Origin: DASQMT01 sp963835735
GTDB taxonomy: Bacteria; Actinomycetota; Thermoleophilia; Solirubrobacterales; Solirubrobacteraceae
DNA length: 64,000 bases
Assembly: GCA_963835735.1 (NCBI GenBank)
Contig: CAWIGP010000007.1
Location: 558,001-622,000, forward strand
Direction: 5' to 3'
Shown here piece after piece: positions 35,171 through 44,500 of the stretch (the first letter of the stretch is position 1; each line of letters begins with the position of its first letter). The position numbers and the translations under genes are program-made. The notes below the pieces were generated by a model. It searched no databases and was not told the DNA's origin. It saw only the letters and a list, made by a program, of their open reading frames with translations.

Positions 35171-35782
35171 CTAACCCTTCGCGAGCCGGCGCAGGTCGTG
35201 CGCGAGCGCCTCGGGCGTGAGCTGGTCGTGCGGGAAGCCGACGCGCTGGCGGCCCTCCGCGTCGACCAGCACGACGGTCGCGGAGTGCTCGAGGTCGTCG
35301 GACTGCGGCTGCACGCCGTAGCCGCGCCAGACCGGGGCCAGCTCGCGCTCGCTGCCGAGCAGGAAGCGCGCGCGCCCGGTCATGCGGCGCTCGTTCAGGA
35401 ACCGGCGCGCGCGCTCCGGCGTGTCGTTGGCCGGGTCGACCGAGACCGCGAGCAGCGGCACGTCGAGACCCGTGTCGTCGAGCGCGCCGCGGACCTGGTC
35501 GACGAGCGCGGGGCAGGTGTCCTCGCACGTCGAGTACACGAACGTGAGCGCGACCGGCCGCCCGCGATAGTCGGCCATCGTCACGCGCTCGCCGTCCTGG
35601 TCGCGCAGAGCGAAGTCCGGCGCGGTCGCGCCCGGCGGCCGGACGAACCCGGCCCAGCCGGTCGCGCCGACCGCGACGCCGTCGGATCCATCGTCGCCGC
35701 GCGATGCGATGAACACGCCCGCGACCGCGGCGGCGGCGCAGAGCGTCAGCGTGATGAGCGCGTAGGCGAGCCGCGCGGGCAC
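35171..35782 (-). CDS. SCO1/SenC-family copper chaperone / thioredoxin-like protein
   Basis: A 203-residue membrane-anchored protein. Residues 5-27 are a signal anchor; the external thioredoxin fold contains 'FVYSTCEDTCPALV' with copper-binding C86 and C90 and H166 in 'DDLEHSATVVLVD'. It likely delivers copper to the CuA site of cytochrome c oxidase or acts as a thiol reductase. The GTG at 35782 follows TACGCT by 7 nt (leaderless pattern). No cytochrome oxidase genes are near. Convergent with the small gene ending at 35160. Confidence 0.9.
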   Translation of the reverse strand: MPARLAYALITLTLCAAAAVAGVFIASRGDDGSDGVAVGATGWAGFVRPPGATAPDFALRDQDGERVTMADYRGRPVALTFVYSTCEDTCPALVDQVRGALDDTGLDVPLLAVSVDPANDTPERARRFLNERRMTGRARFLLGSERELAPVWRGYGVQPQSDDLEHSATVVLVDAEGRQRVGFPHDQLTPEALAHDLRRLAKG

Positions 35783-35796
35783 GCCGCCAAGCGTAG

Positions 35797-36429
35797 TCAG
35801 GCCTCGGTCAGGCCGCGCCTGATCGCGTAACGCACGAGCTCGACGCGATCGCGCATTCCGAGCTTGCGCAGCAGGTTCGCGCGATGCGACTCGACGGTCT
35901 TCTCCGCCAGGTGCAGGATCTCGGCGATCTGCTTGTTGGTGTGCGCCTCGGCGATCAGCTTGAGCACCTCCTGCTCGCGCGGGGACAGCGGCTCGTCCGG
36001 GCCTTCGGCGTCGTCGGACATCCAGTCGCGGATCAGCGAGCGCTCGACCGCGTTGGTGAGGAACGCGTCGCCCCGGTGCACGGCGCGGATCGCGCTCAGC
36101 AGCGCCTGGTCGACCTCGCGCTTGAGCACGTAGCCGGACGCGCCGGCCTTCAGCGCGTCGAACACGTAGCGCTCGTCGTCGTGCATCGACAGCGCCAGCA
36201 CCTGCGTGCCCGGCAGGTGCGAGCGGATCTGGCGCGCCGCCTGCAGTCCGGTCATCCGCGGCATCGAGACGTCCATCACGCACAGGTCGGGCTTGGTCTG
36301 GAGCGCCTGCTCGAAGGCGTCGACGCCGTCCTCGGCCTCCGCAACCACCTCCATGTCCGGCTGGCGCTCGATCAGCAGCTTCAGGCCGCCGCGCACGATG
36401 CCGTGGTCGTCTGCGATCAGGATCCTCAT
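35797..36429 (-). CDS. NarL/FixJ-family response regulator
   Basis: A 210-residue response regulator. The receiver domain (1-120) has D7/D8, the phosphorylated D53 in 'CVMDVSMPRMTG' and K103. The C-terminal LuxR helix-turn-helix, 'LSPREQEVLKLIAEAHTNKQ' through 'TVESHRANLLRKLGM', binds DNA. It overlaps the sensor kinase gene by 4 nt, so the pair is one two-component system. Targets are unknown; the neighbouring SCO gene is possible. Confidence 0.95.
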   Translation of the reverse strand: MRILIADDHGIVRGGLKLLIERQPDMEVVAEAEDGVDAFEQALQTKPDLCVMDVSMPRMTGLQAARQIRSHLPGTQVLALSMHDDERYVFDALKAGASGYVLKREVDQALLSAIRAVHRGDAFLTNAVERSLIRDWMSDDAEGPDEPLSPREQEVLKLIAEAHTNKQIAEILHLAEKTVESHRANLLRKLGMRDRVELVRYAIRRGLTEA

Positions 36430-37418
36430 GTCACTCCCATGGTCAGCTCGATGGTGGTTCCGGCGCCCGGCTCGGTGTAGACGTCGAGGTTGCCGCCGAC
36501 GAGCAGCGCGCGCTCGCGCATGCCGCTGAGGCCGAGGCCTCCGGGCCGGCCGCGCGCGCGCCCGTTGACTCTGCGGCGGGAGCTCGGGTCGAACCCGCTG
36601 CCGTCGTCGCGCACGCGCAGCAGCGTGCGCCCGACGAACGAGAGCTCGACGTCGACGCCGCGCGCGCCGGCGTGCTTGGCGATGTTGGAGAGGCTCTCCT
36701 GGGTCACGCGGAAGATCACGAGCTGCTCCTCGTCGGACAGCGACGGCAGATCCCCGTGGTGGTGGAAGCGCGCCTGCACACCGGTGCGCTGCCCGAAGTC
36801 CGAGACCTGGGAGGCGAGCGCCGCGATCAGGCCGTGATCGTCGAGCGCCGTCGGGCGCAGCTGGCGCGCGAGCGCGAGCAGCTCGTGCATCGCCTGGCTG
36901 ACCAGCTCCTGCGTCCCCTGCAGCTCCGAGCGCAGCCCCCACGGCGCGTCGCTGATCGTCGCCGACAGGCGCAGCAGGATCGCGGTCAGTGCCTGGTTGA
37001 CCTCGTCGTGCAGGTCCTGCGCGATCCGCCCGCGCTCCTGCTCCTGCGCGCGCAGCACGGCGCGGCCGGCGTCGCGGCGCTCGTCCTCCAGGCGCGTGAG
37101 CATGCGGTTGAACGCGTCGGTCAGAACGTGCAGCTCGCGCGCGGCGCGGCGCGGCGCCTGGGTGCGCTTGCCGCGGCGCGAGAGGTCGACATCGGCCATC
37201 GCGCGCACGAGCCGGCCCATCGGCTCCAGCCGCGCGCGCAGCAGCAGCGAGTTGAGCAGGATCGCGCTCGCGACGGTCAGACCGAGCACGAGCAGGCCGT
37301 CGCCGCTCGTGGCGTCGGGGAGCCGATCGCGCGCGACGATCGCGGCGATCAGCGCCGTGACGCCGACGAGGACGGCGTTGACGGCGAGGACCTGCGTGAG
37401 GAGCGTGCTGCGGCGCAT
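36426..37418 (-). CDS. Sensor histidine kinase (HisKA_3 / NarX type)
   Basis: A 330-residue membrane kinase. Two transmembrane helices (8-29 and 41-60) enclose only a dozen outside residues, so it probably senses within the membrane or the cytoplasm. A HAMP-like linker (61-115) leads to the dimerisation helix with H137 in 'ERGRIAQDLHDEVNQAL', then the ATP-binding domain with 'FRVTQESLSNIAKHAGA' (N box), 'DDGSGFDP' (G1) and 'GGLGLSGMRERA' (G2). It phosphorylates the response regulator encoded 4 nt into its own stop. A GAGGAG site precedes the ATG. Confidence 0.94.
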   Translation of the reverse strand: MRRSTLLTQVLAVNAVLVGVTALIAAIVARDRLPDATSGDGLLVLGLTVASAILLNSLLLRARLEPMGRLVRAMADVDLSRRGKRTQAPRRAARELHVLTDAFNRMLTRLEDERRDAGRAVLRAQEQERGRIAQDLHDEVNQALTAILLRLSATISDAPWGLRSELQGTQELVSQAMHELLALARQLRPTALDDHGLIAALASQVSDFGQRTGVQARFHHHGDLPSLSDEEQLVIFRVTQESLSNIAKHAGARGVDVELSFVGRTLLRVRDDGSGFDPSSRRRVNGRARGRPGGLGLSGMRERALLVGGNLDVYTEPGAGTTIELTMGVT

Positions 37419-37535
37419 CGGAACGGTCTGCTCCTCATCGGCAGAATGTGCCGAGAGGGTTATGCGGCCAGGACCCCATCCCAGCGCTATCCTTCCTGAA
37501 GTATTGAAAGCCGACCGACTTCACGAGGAATAGAA

Positions 37536-38718
37536 ATGAGCCCGTCCGGAGCGGAGGTCATCCGGCAGATCAAGTCGCAGGTCCAGGAGGTCGACCCGGC
37601 CGAGGTCTCCGAGCACCTCGGCAACGGCGTCACCCTGATCGACGTGCGCGAGTCGGAGGAGTGGGACCGCGGGCACATCCCGGGCGCGGTGCACGTGCCA
37701 CGTGGCTATCTCGAGTCGCGCATCGAGGGCGCCGTCGCCGACCGTGACGCGCCCGTCGTCCTCTACTGCGCGTCCGGCAATCGCTCGGCGCTCGCCGCTC
37801 ACACGCTGAAGGAGCTGCTCGGCTACTCCGACGTGCGCTCGATGACCGGCGGCATCACGCTGTGGAAGGACCGCGGCTACAAGGTCGAGGTCCCGAAGGT
37901 GCTGACGACCGAGCAGAAGGAGCGCTACGGGCGCCACATCCTGCTGCCCGAGGTCGGGGCCGAGGGCCAGGCCAAGCTGCTCGACGCCAAGGTGCTGCTG
38001 CTCGGCGCCGGCGGGCTGGGCGCTCCGACCGCGCTCTACCTGGCGGCCGCCGGCGTGGGCACGCTCGGGATCGTCGACGACGACGACGTCGACCTCTCCA
38101 ACCTGCAGCGCCAGGTGATCCACTCGACCGACCGGATCGGCACGCCGAAGGTCGACTCGGCCGAGGCAGACGATCAACGCGCTCAACCCGGACGTGAAGG
38201 TCGTCAAGTACCCGGTCCGGCTCGACGCTTCGAACATCATGGAGATCATCGACGGCTACGACGTGATCGTCGACGGCGTCGACAACTTCCCCACGCGCTA
38301 CCTGCTCAACGACGCCACGGTGCGGCTCGGCATCCCGGTCGTGTCGGCCTCGATCCTCGGCTTCGACGGTCAGCTGTCGGTGTTCAAGCCGCACGACGGG
38401 CCGTGCTACCGCTGCCTGTACCCGGTGCCGCCGCCGGCCGAGCTCGCCCCGAGCTGCGGCGCGAACGGCGTGCTCGGCGTGCTTCCGGGCACGATGGGCA
38501 TGCTGCAGGCGACCGAGGTCGTCAAGCTCGTGACGGGCATCGGCGAGCCGCTCGTCGGCCGGCTGCTGCTGTATGAGGCGCTCGGTGCCACGTTCACCGA
38601 GCTGAAGGTCCGGCGCGACCCGGAGTGCCCGATCTGCTCGCGCGATCCGGCCGAGATCGCCGACGAGGAGATGGGCGTCTTCCCGGATTACGAGGCGTTC
38701 TGCGCCGCCGCCGGGTAG
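37536..38718 (+). pseudogene. Rhodanese-MoeB/ThiF adenylyltransferase (MoeZ-like), one 1-nt insertion
   Basis: Adenylates the C-terminal glycine of a ThiS/MoaD-type carrier and hands it sulfur. Residues 15-118 are a rhodanese domain with active-site C78 ('VVLYCASGNRSA'). From 123 on is the E1-like domain: 'RYGRHILLPEVG', nucleotide loop 'GAGGLG' at 157-162, 'DDDDVDLSNLQRQVIH', zinc cysteines 'CYRC' and 'CPIC'. The rhodanese is N-terminal, unlike MoeZ/Uba4 where it is C-terminal. An extra G at 38165/38166 breaks the frame; removing it restores 'DSAEQTINALNPDV'. TATCCT at 37488-37493 and a GAGGA site give the promoter and start. The carrier gene follows. Confidence 0.87.
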
Positions 38719-38729
38719 CGTCACCCCTC

Positions 38730-39008
38730 ATGCCCACGATCAAGATCCCCGTCGTGCTGCGCGCATCCGTCGGCGGCGAGAAGGAAGTGACGGCCGAGGG
38801 CGGCGACGTCGGCACCGTGCTGCGGGCGCTCGCCCAGCGCCATCCCGACCTCGAGTCCCAGCTGTTCGGCGCCGACGGCTCGCTCAACCGCTACGTCAAC
38901 GTCTATCTCAACGACGAGGACGTCCGCGTCCTCGACGGACTCGACACGGCGGTCGGCGCGACCGACGTTCTCAACGTGCTCCCCGCGATGGCCGGCGGGT
39001 TCATGTAG
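38730..39008 (+). CDS. ThiS/MoaD-family sulfur carrier protein (CysO-like)
   Basis: A 92-residue ubiquitin-fold carrier. Its neighbour is the activating enzyme and the sequence ('VVLRASVGGEKEVTAEGG', 'NVYLNDEDVRVLDG', 'DVLNVLPAMAGGFM') matches the CysO branch used for cysteine synthesis. Mature carriers end in Gly-Gly; here Gly89-Gly90 is followed by Phe-Met, so two residues must be clipped off before activation, and the JAMM peptidase gene at 62733 is a candidate. TAGCGT at 38716-38721 ends 8 nt before the ATG. Confidence 0.88.
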   Translation: MPTIKIPVVLRASVGGEKEVTAEGGDVGTVLRALAQRHPDLESQLFGADGSLNRYVNVYLNDEDVRVLDGLDTAVGATDVLNVLPAMAGGFM

Positions 39009-39042
39009 TTCGTGCGAACTCCGCACGTTGATTGCGGAGTTT
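39009..39042. promoter_or_regulatory. Two adjacent palindromes between the sulfur-carrier and ROK genes
   Basis: GTTCGTGCGAAC (39009-39020) is a near-perfect palindrome beginning inside the carrier stop codon region, and AACTCCGCA (39018-39026) pairs perfectly with 39034-39042 across 7 nt. The second could be a terminator for the carrier gene or a ROK operator. TTGACA at 39065-39070 is a textbook -35 box for the regulator gene. Confidence 0.5.
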
Positions 39043-39103
39043 GTGTAAAGGTTCGTTCGGGCCCTTGACAAAGCGCGCGGCGTCCCGAGAGGATGCCGCA
39101 CCG

Positions 39104-40330
39104 ATGAGGGATCGGTCCGAGGGTTCGCTGGCTTCGCTGCGCCGGCTCAATCGCGGGCGCGTGATCAACGCGCTGCGCCAGAACGGGATGATCAGCCGGG
39201 CCGAGATCGCGCGCCGCACCGGGCTGTCGCGCTCCACCGTCTCCAGCCTCGTTGCCGAGCTGCAGAGTGACCGGCTCGTCGTCGAGCGCGAGGAGCCGGG
39301 CGCCGCGCATGGCGAGCAGGGCGGCCGGCCGCCGATCCTGCTCTCGTTCGACGCTTCCGCCGGCGCCGCTCTCGGGATCGACTTCGGCCACAACCACGTG
39401 CGCGTCGCCGTCTCGGACCTCTCCTCGACGATCCTCGCCGAGCGCGCCGAGCCGCTCGACACCGACCACGCCGCCCAGGAGGGCCTCGACGTGGCGATCG
39501 AGCTCGTCGACGAGGCGCTCGCCGAGGCCGGCGTCGAGCGCTCGCGCCTGATCGGCGCCGGGCTCGGGCTGCCCGGCCCGATCGACCAGGCCGACGGCGT
39601 GATCGGCTCGTCGGCGATCCTGCCCGGCTGGGTCGGCGTCGCCGCCGCGGAGGAGATGCGCGGGCGGCTCGACGTGCCGGTCGTCGTCGACAACGACGCC
39701 AACCTCGGCGCGCTGGCGGAGCTCACGCACGGCGCCGGCCGCGGCGCGACCGATCTCGTCTATCTCAAGGTGTCGTCGGGCATCGGCGCCGGGCTGATCC
39801 TCGGTGGCCGGCTGTACCGCGGCTGGGGCGGCATGGCCGGCGAGCTCGGGCACGTCCTCGTCGACCCCGAGGGCAAGATCTGCCGCTGCGGCAACCGCGG
39901 CTGCCTGGAGACCGCCGCATCGACCGGCGCGCTGCTCGACATGCTGCGCCGCAGCCACGGCGACCTGACCGTCGCCGAGATGCTCGCGCTCGCCCGCGAC
40001 GGCGACCTCGGCTGCCGGCGCGTGATCGCCGACGCCGGCCGCGTGGTCGGCAGCGCCGCGGCGTTCATGTTCAACGTGCTCAACCCGCAGCGCCTGGTGG
40101 TCGGCGGCGACCTCGCCGCGGCCGGCGACCTGCTGCTCGACGGCGTGCGCAGCTCCGTGCGCCTCGCGGCGCTCCCGGCCGCCGCCGACGCAGCGCGCGT
40201 CGTCGCCGGCGTGCTCGGCGACCGCGCGCAGGTGCTGGGCGCGCTCGCGCTGGCCGTCGGCGAGGCCGACGCCGCGCTCGATCTTCCCGCAACGATCAAA
40301 CAACCGATTCCCGGAGGGGGAGTGCCATGA
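39104..40330 (+). CDS. ROK-family transcriptional regulator (XylR-like)
   Basis: A 408-residue ROK repressor. The N-terminal winged helix is 'SRAEIARRTGLSRSTVSSLV' at about 29-48. The sugar-kinase-like domain follows, with the ATP-site-like 'GIDFGHNHVRVAVSDL' and the zinc signature 'CRCGNRGCLE'. It probably senses a sugar (xylose likely) and represses the ABC importer that follows, whose first codon overlaps its stop by 4 nt. A GAGAGG site precedes the ATG at 39104. A second ROK regulator is at 53283. Confidence 0.92.
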   Translation: MRDRSEGSLASLRRLNRGRVINALRQNGMISRAEIARRTGLSRSTVSSLVAELQSDRLVVEREEPGAAHGEQGGRPPILLSFDASAGAALGIDFGHNHVRVAVSDLSSTILAERAEPLDTDHAAQEGLDVAIELVDEALAEAGVERSRLIGAGLGLPGPIDQADGVIGSSAILPGWVGVAAAEEMRGRLDVPVVVDNDANLGALAELTHGAGRGATDLVYLKVSSGIGAGLILGGRLYRGWGGMAGELGHVLVDPEGKICRCGNRGCLETAASTGALLDMLRRSHGDLTVAEMLALARDGDLGCRRVIADAGRVVGSAAAFMFNVLNPQRLVVGGDLAAAGDLLLDGVRSSVRLAALPAAADAARVVAGVLGDRAQVLGALALAVGEADAALDLPATIKQPIPGGGVP

Positions 40331-41446
40331 AGAAGGGAGCCGTATGGCTGGTCGCGGCAGCATTCGCGATGAGCTTCGCAGTCGCCGCGTGCGGTGACGA
40401 CGACGATGAGGGCAGCGGCGGAGGTGGCGCCGCCACCGAGGAGTCGAGCGGCGGCGGTGAGGCCGGCAAGGTCGCGGTCCTGCTGCCGGACTCGAAGTCG
40501 TCGGTGCGCTGGGAGACGGTCGACCGGCCGTCGCTGCAGGAGGCGTTCGACGCCGCCGGCGTCGAGGTCGAGATCCAGAACGCCGAGGGCGACAAGGCCA
40601 CGCAGCAGCAGCAGGCCGAGCAGGCGATCACCAACGGCGCCAAGGTGCTGCTGCTGGTGAACCTCGACTCGGGCTCGGGCGCCGCGATCGCGGCCAACGC
40701 GGCGTCGCAGGGCGTCAAGGTCATCGACTACGACCGGCTGACGCTCGGCACCGACGCGACCGACTACTACGTCTCGTTCAACAACGAGAAGGTCGGCCAG
40801 CTCCAGGGCGAGGGCCTCGTCGACTGCCTCGGCGACAAGCAGGGCGCGGAGGTGGCCGTGCTCAACGGCTCGCCGACGGACAACAACGCGACGCTGTTCA
40901 AGAACGGCTACGACTCGGTCATCAACCCGAAGTTCGACGCGGGTGACTGGAACGGAGATCGACGACCAGTCCGTGCCCGACTGGGACAACCAGAAGGCGC
41001 TGACGATCTTCGAGCAGATGCTGCAGGCGAACGACAACAAGGTCGACGGCGTGCTGGCCGCCAACGACGGCCTGGCGAACGCCGCGATCTCGGCGCTCAA
41101 GCAGCGCAAGCTGCCGCAGGTCCCCGTGACCGGGCAGGACGCGACGCTGGAGGGCATCCAGAACATCGTCAACGGCGATCAGTGCATGACCGTCTACAAG
41201 GCGATCAAGCAGGAGGCAGACGCCGCCGCCGAGCTGGCGATCGCGCTGGCCAAGGGCGAGGAGCCGACCGCGACGACGACCCCGGTCAACAACGAGACCG
41301 AGGACGTCCCGTCGGTGCTGCTCGACCCGGTCCCGGTCACCAAGGACAACATCGCGGAGTACGTCGACGCGCCGGACTTCCCCGATGTGGAGGAGATCTG
41401 CGCCGGCAAGGTCGCCGCGAAGTGCGAGGAGATCGGCCTGCAGTAG
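40327..41446 (+). pseudogene. xylF: Sugar ABC transporter substrate-binding lipoprotein (XylF-like), one 1-nt insertion
   Basis: A periplasmic-binding-protein type I lipoprotein of about 372 residues. The signal peptide ends in a lipobox with C22 ('AVAACGDDDD'), followed by a Gly/Ser linker. 'VAVLLPDSKSSVRWETVDRP', 'IDYDRLTLGTDATDYYVSFN' and 'PVTGQDATLEGIQNIVNGDQ' closely match D-xylose-binding XylF. An extra A at 40951/40952 shifts the frame; without it the text reads 'GDWTEIDDQSVPDWDNQKAL'. It delivers the sugar to the permease encoded downstream. ATGA overlap with the ROK gene. Confidence 0.88.
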
Positions 41447-41451
41447 AGAAT

Positions 41452-41486
41452 GGACCCGGGGCGCCCCGCCCGGGGCGCCCCGGTCC
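41452..41486 (+). promoter_or_regulatory. Strong intercistronic hairpin in the sugar importer operon
   Basis: CCGGGGCGCCCCG and its exact complement are separated by only CC, six nt after the binding-protein stop and before the ATPase gene. Such stems after the binding-protein gene usually protect its mRNA or reduce read-through, giving more binding protein than transporter. Confidence 0.7.
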
Positions 41487-41512
41487 GCTCAGGCCGAGAG
41501 GAGCTTTCTAAC

Positions 41513-42279
<767 letters not shown>

Positions 42280-42283
<4 letters not shown>

Positions 42284-43509
42284 CCGTCATGGAGCCGCCC
42301 ATCGCGCCGGAGGGTGCCCCGCGCGACACCGTCGCCGCTTACGCGCGGCGCTGGTGGGTCGACGTCAAGTCGGGCGAGCTCGGCTCGCTGCCGATCATCG
42401 TCGGCCTGATCATCATCGCGATCGTCTTCCAGACCCAGAACGACCGTTTCCTGACCGCGGGGAACTTCGTCAACCTGATCGTGCAGACGGCGCCGTACGC
42501 GCTCATCGCGATGGGCGTGACGTTCGTGCTGCTGCTGGGCGAGATCGATCTGTCGATCGGCTTCGTGTCCGGCGTCGGCGGCGTCATGATGGCGCTGCTG
42601 CTCGCGCCGGACGGTAACCAGCTGGCGACGACGCCCGCCCTGATCCTCTGCGTGCTGGCCGGCCTCGGCATCGGCGTGTTCCACGGCCTGATCATCACGA
42701 AGATCGGCGTGCCGTCGTTCGTCGTCACGCTCGCGGGTCTGCTGGCGTGGAACGGCGTCGTGCTGCTGTTGATCGGCAGCCGCGGCACCGTGATCCTGCA
42801 GAACGACTTCGTGATCGGCCTGGCCAACGACTTCATGTCGCCCGGCGTCGCCTGGATCCTGGTGATCGCCTGCGTGGCGCTTTACGCCGGCGTGCAGTTG
42901 GTGCGGATGCGCTCGCGCCGGAAGGCGGGGCTCGCCAACGACCCGGTGCTGATCGTCGGGCTGCGGATCGCGGCGCTCGCGGCCGTCCTGGCGGTCGTCG
43001 TCGCGGTGGCGAACTCCGATCGCGGGGTCCCGTACGTGGGGATCGTGGTCGGGGCGCTGTACATAGTCTGGACCTACGTGCTCGACCGCACGCGCTTCGG
43101 CCGCCACATCTACGCCGTCGGCGGCAACCAGGAGGCGGCGCGGCGCGCGGGCATCAACGTCGACAACGTGAAGATCGCGTGTTTCGCGCTGTGCTCCCTG
43201 ATGGCCGTGATCGGCGGCATCATCCTGGCGTCGCGGCTGCGCTCGGTCGACACGAATACGGGCGGCGGGCAGGCGCTTCTGTATCCGATCGCCGCAGCGG
43301 TGATCGGGGGCACGTCGCTGTTCGGCGGCCGCGGCACGATGAAGGCCGCGCTGCTCGGCGCGCTCGTCATGATCGGGATCGACAACGGGCTCGGGTTGCT
43401 CGGGCTCTCGTCGGGCACGAAGTTCGTGGTCACCGGCGGCGTGCTGCTGCTCGCCGTCAGCGTCGACTCGATCTCGCGCCGCGGGCGCGCCCAATCCGGA
43501 CGAGCATGA
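42280..43509 (+). CDS. xylH: Sugar ABC transporter permease (XylH-like)
   Basis: A 409-residue CUT2-family permease with roughly ten helices. 'GVTFVLLLGEIDLSIGFVSG' and 'GRHIYAVGGNQEAARRAGIN' are the hallmark motifs, the second being the contact loop for the ATPase, and 'GGTSLFGGRGTMKAALLGAL' lies near the C-terminus as in XylH. The 4-nt overlaps on both sides place it in the middle of the operon. Substrate assignment to xylose comes from similarity of the binding protein and the presence of xylA/xylB in the window. Confidence 0.92.
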
Positions 43510-44474
43510 CGCTGCGCCTCGGGCTGCTCTCCACGGCCAACATCAACCTCAAGCTCCTCGGCGGCGTCCGCGCCGCCGAGGGGGTGGAGGCGGTGGCCGT
43601 GGCGAGCCGCGACGGGGCGCGGGCCGAGGCGTACGCGGCCGAGCACGGGCTCGGCCGCGCGCACGGCAGCTACGAGGCGCTGCTCGCCGATCCGGACGTC
43701 GACGCCGTCTACATCCCGCTCCCGAACTCGATGCACGTGCCGTGGTCGATCAGGGCGCTGGAGGCCGGCAAGCACGTGCTGTGCGAGAAGCCGCTGACGC
43801 GGCGACCGGAGGACGCGCAGGCGGCCTTCGACGCCGCCGACCGCGCCGACCGGGTGCTCGCCGAGGCATTCATGTGGCGCCATCACCCGCAGGCGCTGCG
43901 ACTGCGCGAGCTCGTGCGCGACCGCGTGGTCGGCAACCTGCGGCTGATCCGCGCGGCGTTCTCGTTCGACCTGCACGAGCCCGGCAACGTGCGCCTGCAG
44001 GGCTCGCTCGACGGCGGCGGGCTGATGGACGTCGGCTGCTACTGCGTGAGCGCCCTGCGCCTGCTCGCGGGCGAGCCGGAGCGCGTGAGCGGACGCGAGG
44101 TGACCGGCGGGGAGGGGGTCGACGTACGGTTTGCGGGCACGCTGACGCTGCCCGGCGGCGTGCTCGGCGCGTTCGACTGCGGGCTCGACATGGTCGGGCG
44201 CTCGGAGCTCGAGGTGATCGGCGACGCCGGCTCGCTCTTCCTCGCCGATCCGTGGCATTCGCGCGAGCCGCGGATCGAGCTGCGCCGCCCGGAGGGGACC
44301 GAGGTGATCGAGATCGAGCGCCGGAATCCGTACGCGTGCGAGCTGGAGGACTTCGCCGCCGCCGTGCGTGGCGAGCGTCCGCATCCGTTCGGGCGCGAGG
44401 ACGCGGTCGGACAGGCGCGCACGATCGCCGCGCTGTACCGCTCGGCCGAGTTCGGCGCCGAGGCGGTGCCCTGA
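43506..44474 (+). CDS. Gfo/Idh/MocA-family oxidoreductase
   Basis: A 322-residue NAD(P)-dependent sugar dehydrogenase type protein. The N-terminal Rossmann fold begins 'LRLGLLSTANINLKLLGG'; 'VDAVYIPLPNSMHVPWSIRA' and the catalytic 'GKHVLCEKPLTRRPEDA' (Lys in EKP) follow, with 'MWRHHPQALRLRELV' in the C-terminal domain. Close relatives include D-xylose 1-dehydrogenases, so it might oxidise the imported sugar in a side route, but the window also encodes the isomerase pathway. It shares ATGA with the permease gene and is the last gene of the operon. Confidence 0.9.
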   Translation: MTLRLGLLSTANINLKLLGGVRAAEGVEAVAVASRDGARAEAYAAEHGLGRAHGSYEALLADPDVDAVYIPLPNSMHVPWSIRALEAGKHVLCEKPLTRRPEDAQAAFDAADRADRVLAEAFMWRHHPQALRLRELVRDRVVGNLRLIRAAFSFDLHEPGNVRLQGSLDGGGLMDVGCYCVSALRLLAGEPERVSGREVTGGEGVDVRFAGTLTLPGGVLGAFDCGLDMVGRSELEVIGDAGSLFLADPWHSREPRIELRRPEGTEVIEIERRNPYACELEDFAAAVRGERPHPFGREDAVGQARTIAALYRSAEFGAEAVP

Positions 44475-44500
44475 GTCGTTCGAGTAGCGTCCCGCGGCGG

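Noticed and set aside
43506..44474. Calling this gene xylose dehydrogenase
   Set aside because: The Gfo/Idh/MocA family covers many sugars and the window already encodes the isomerase route; context alone does not fix the substrate.
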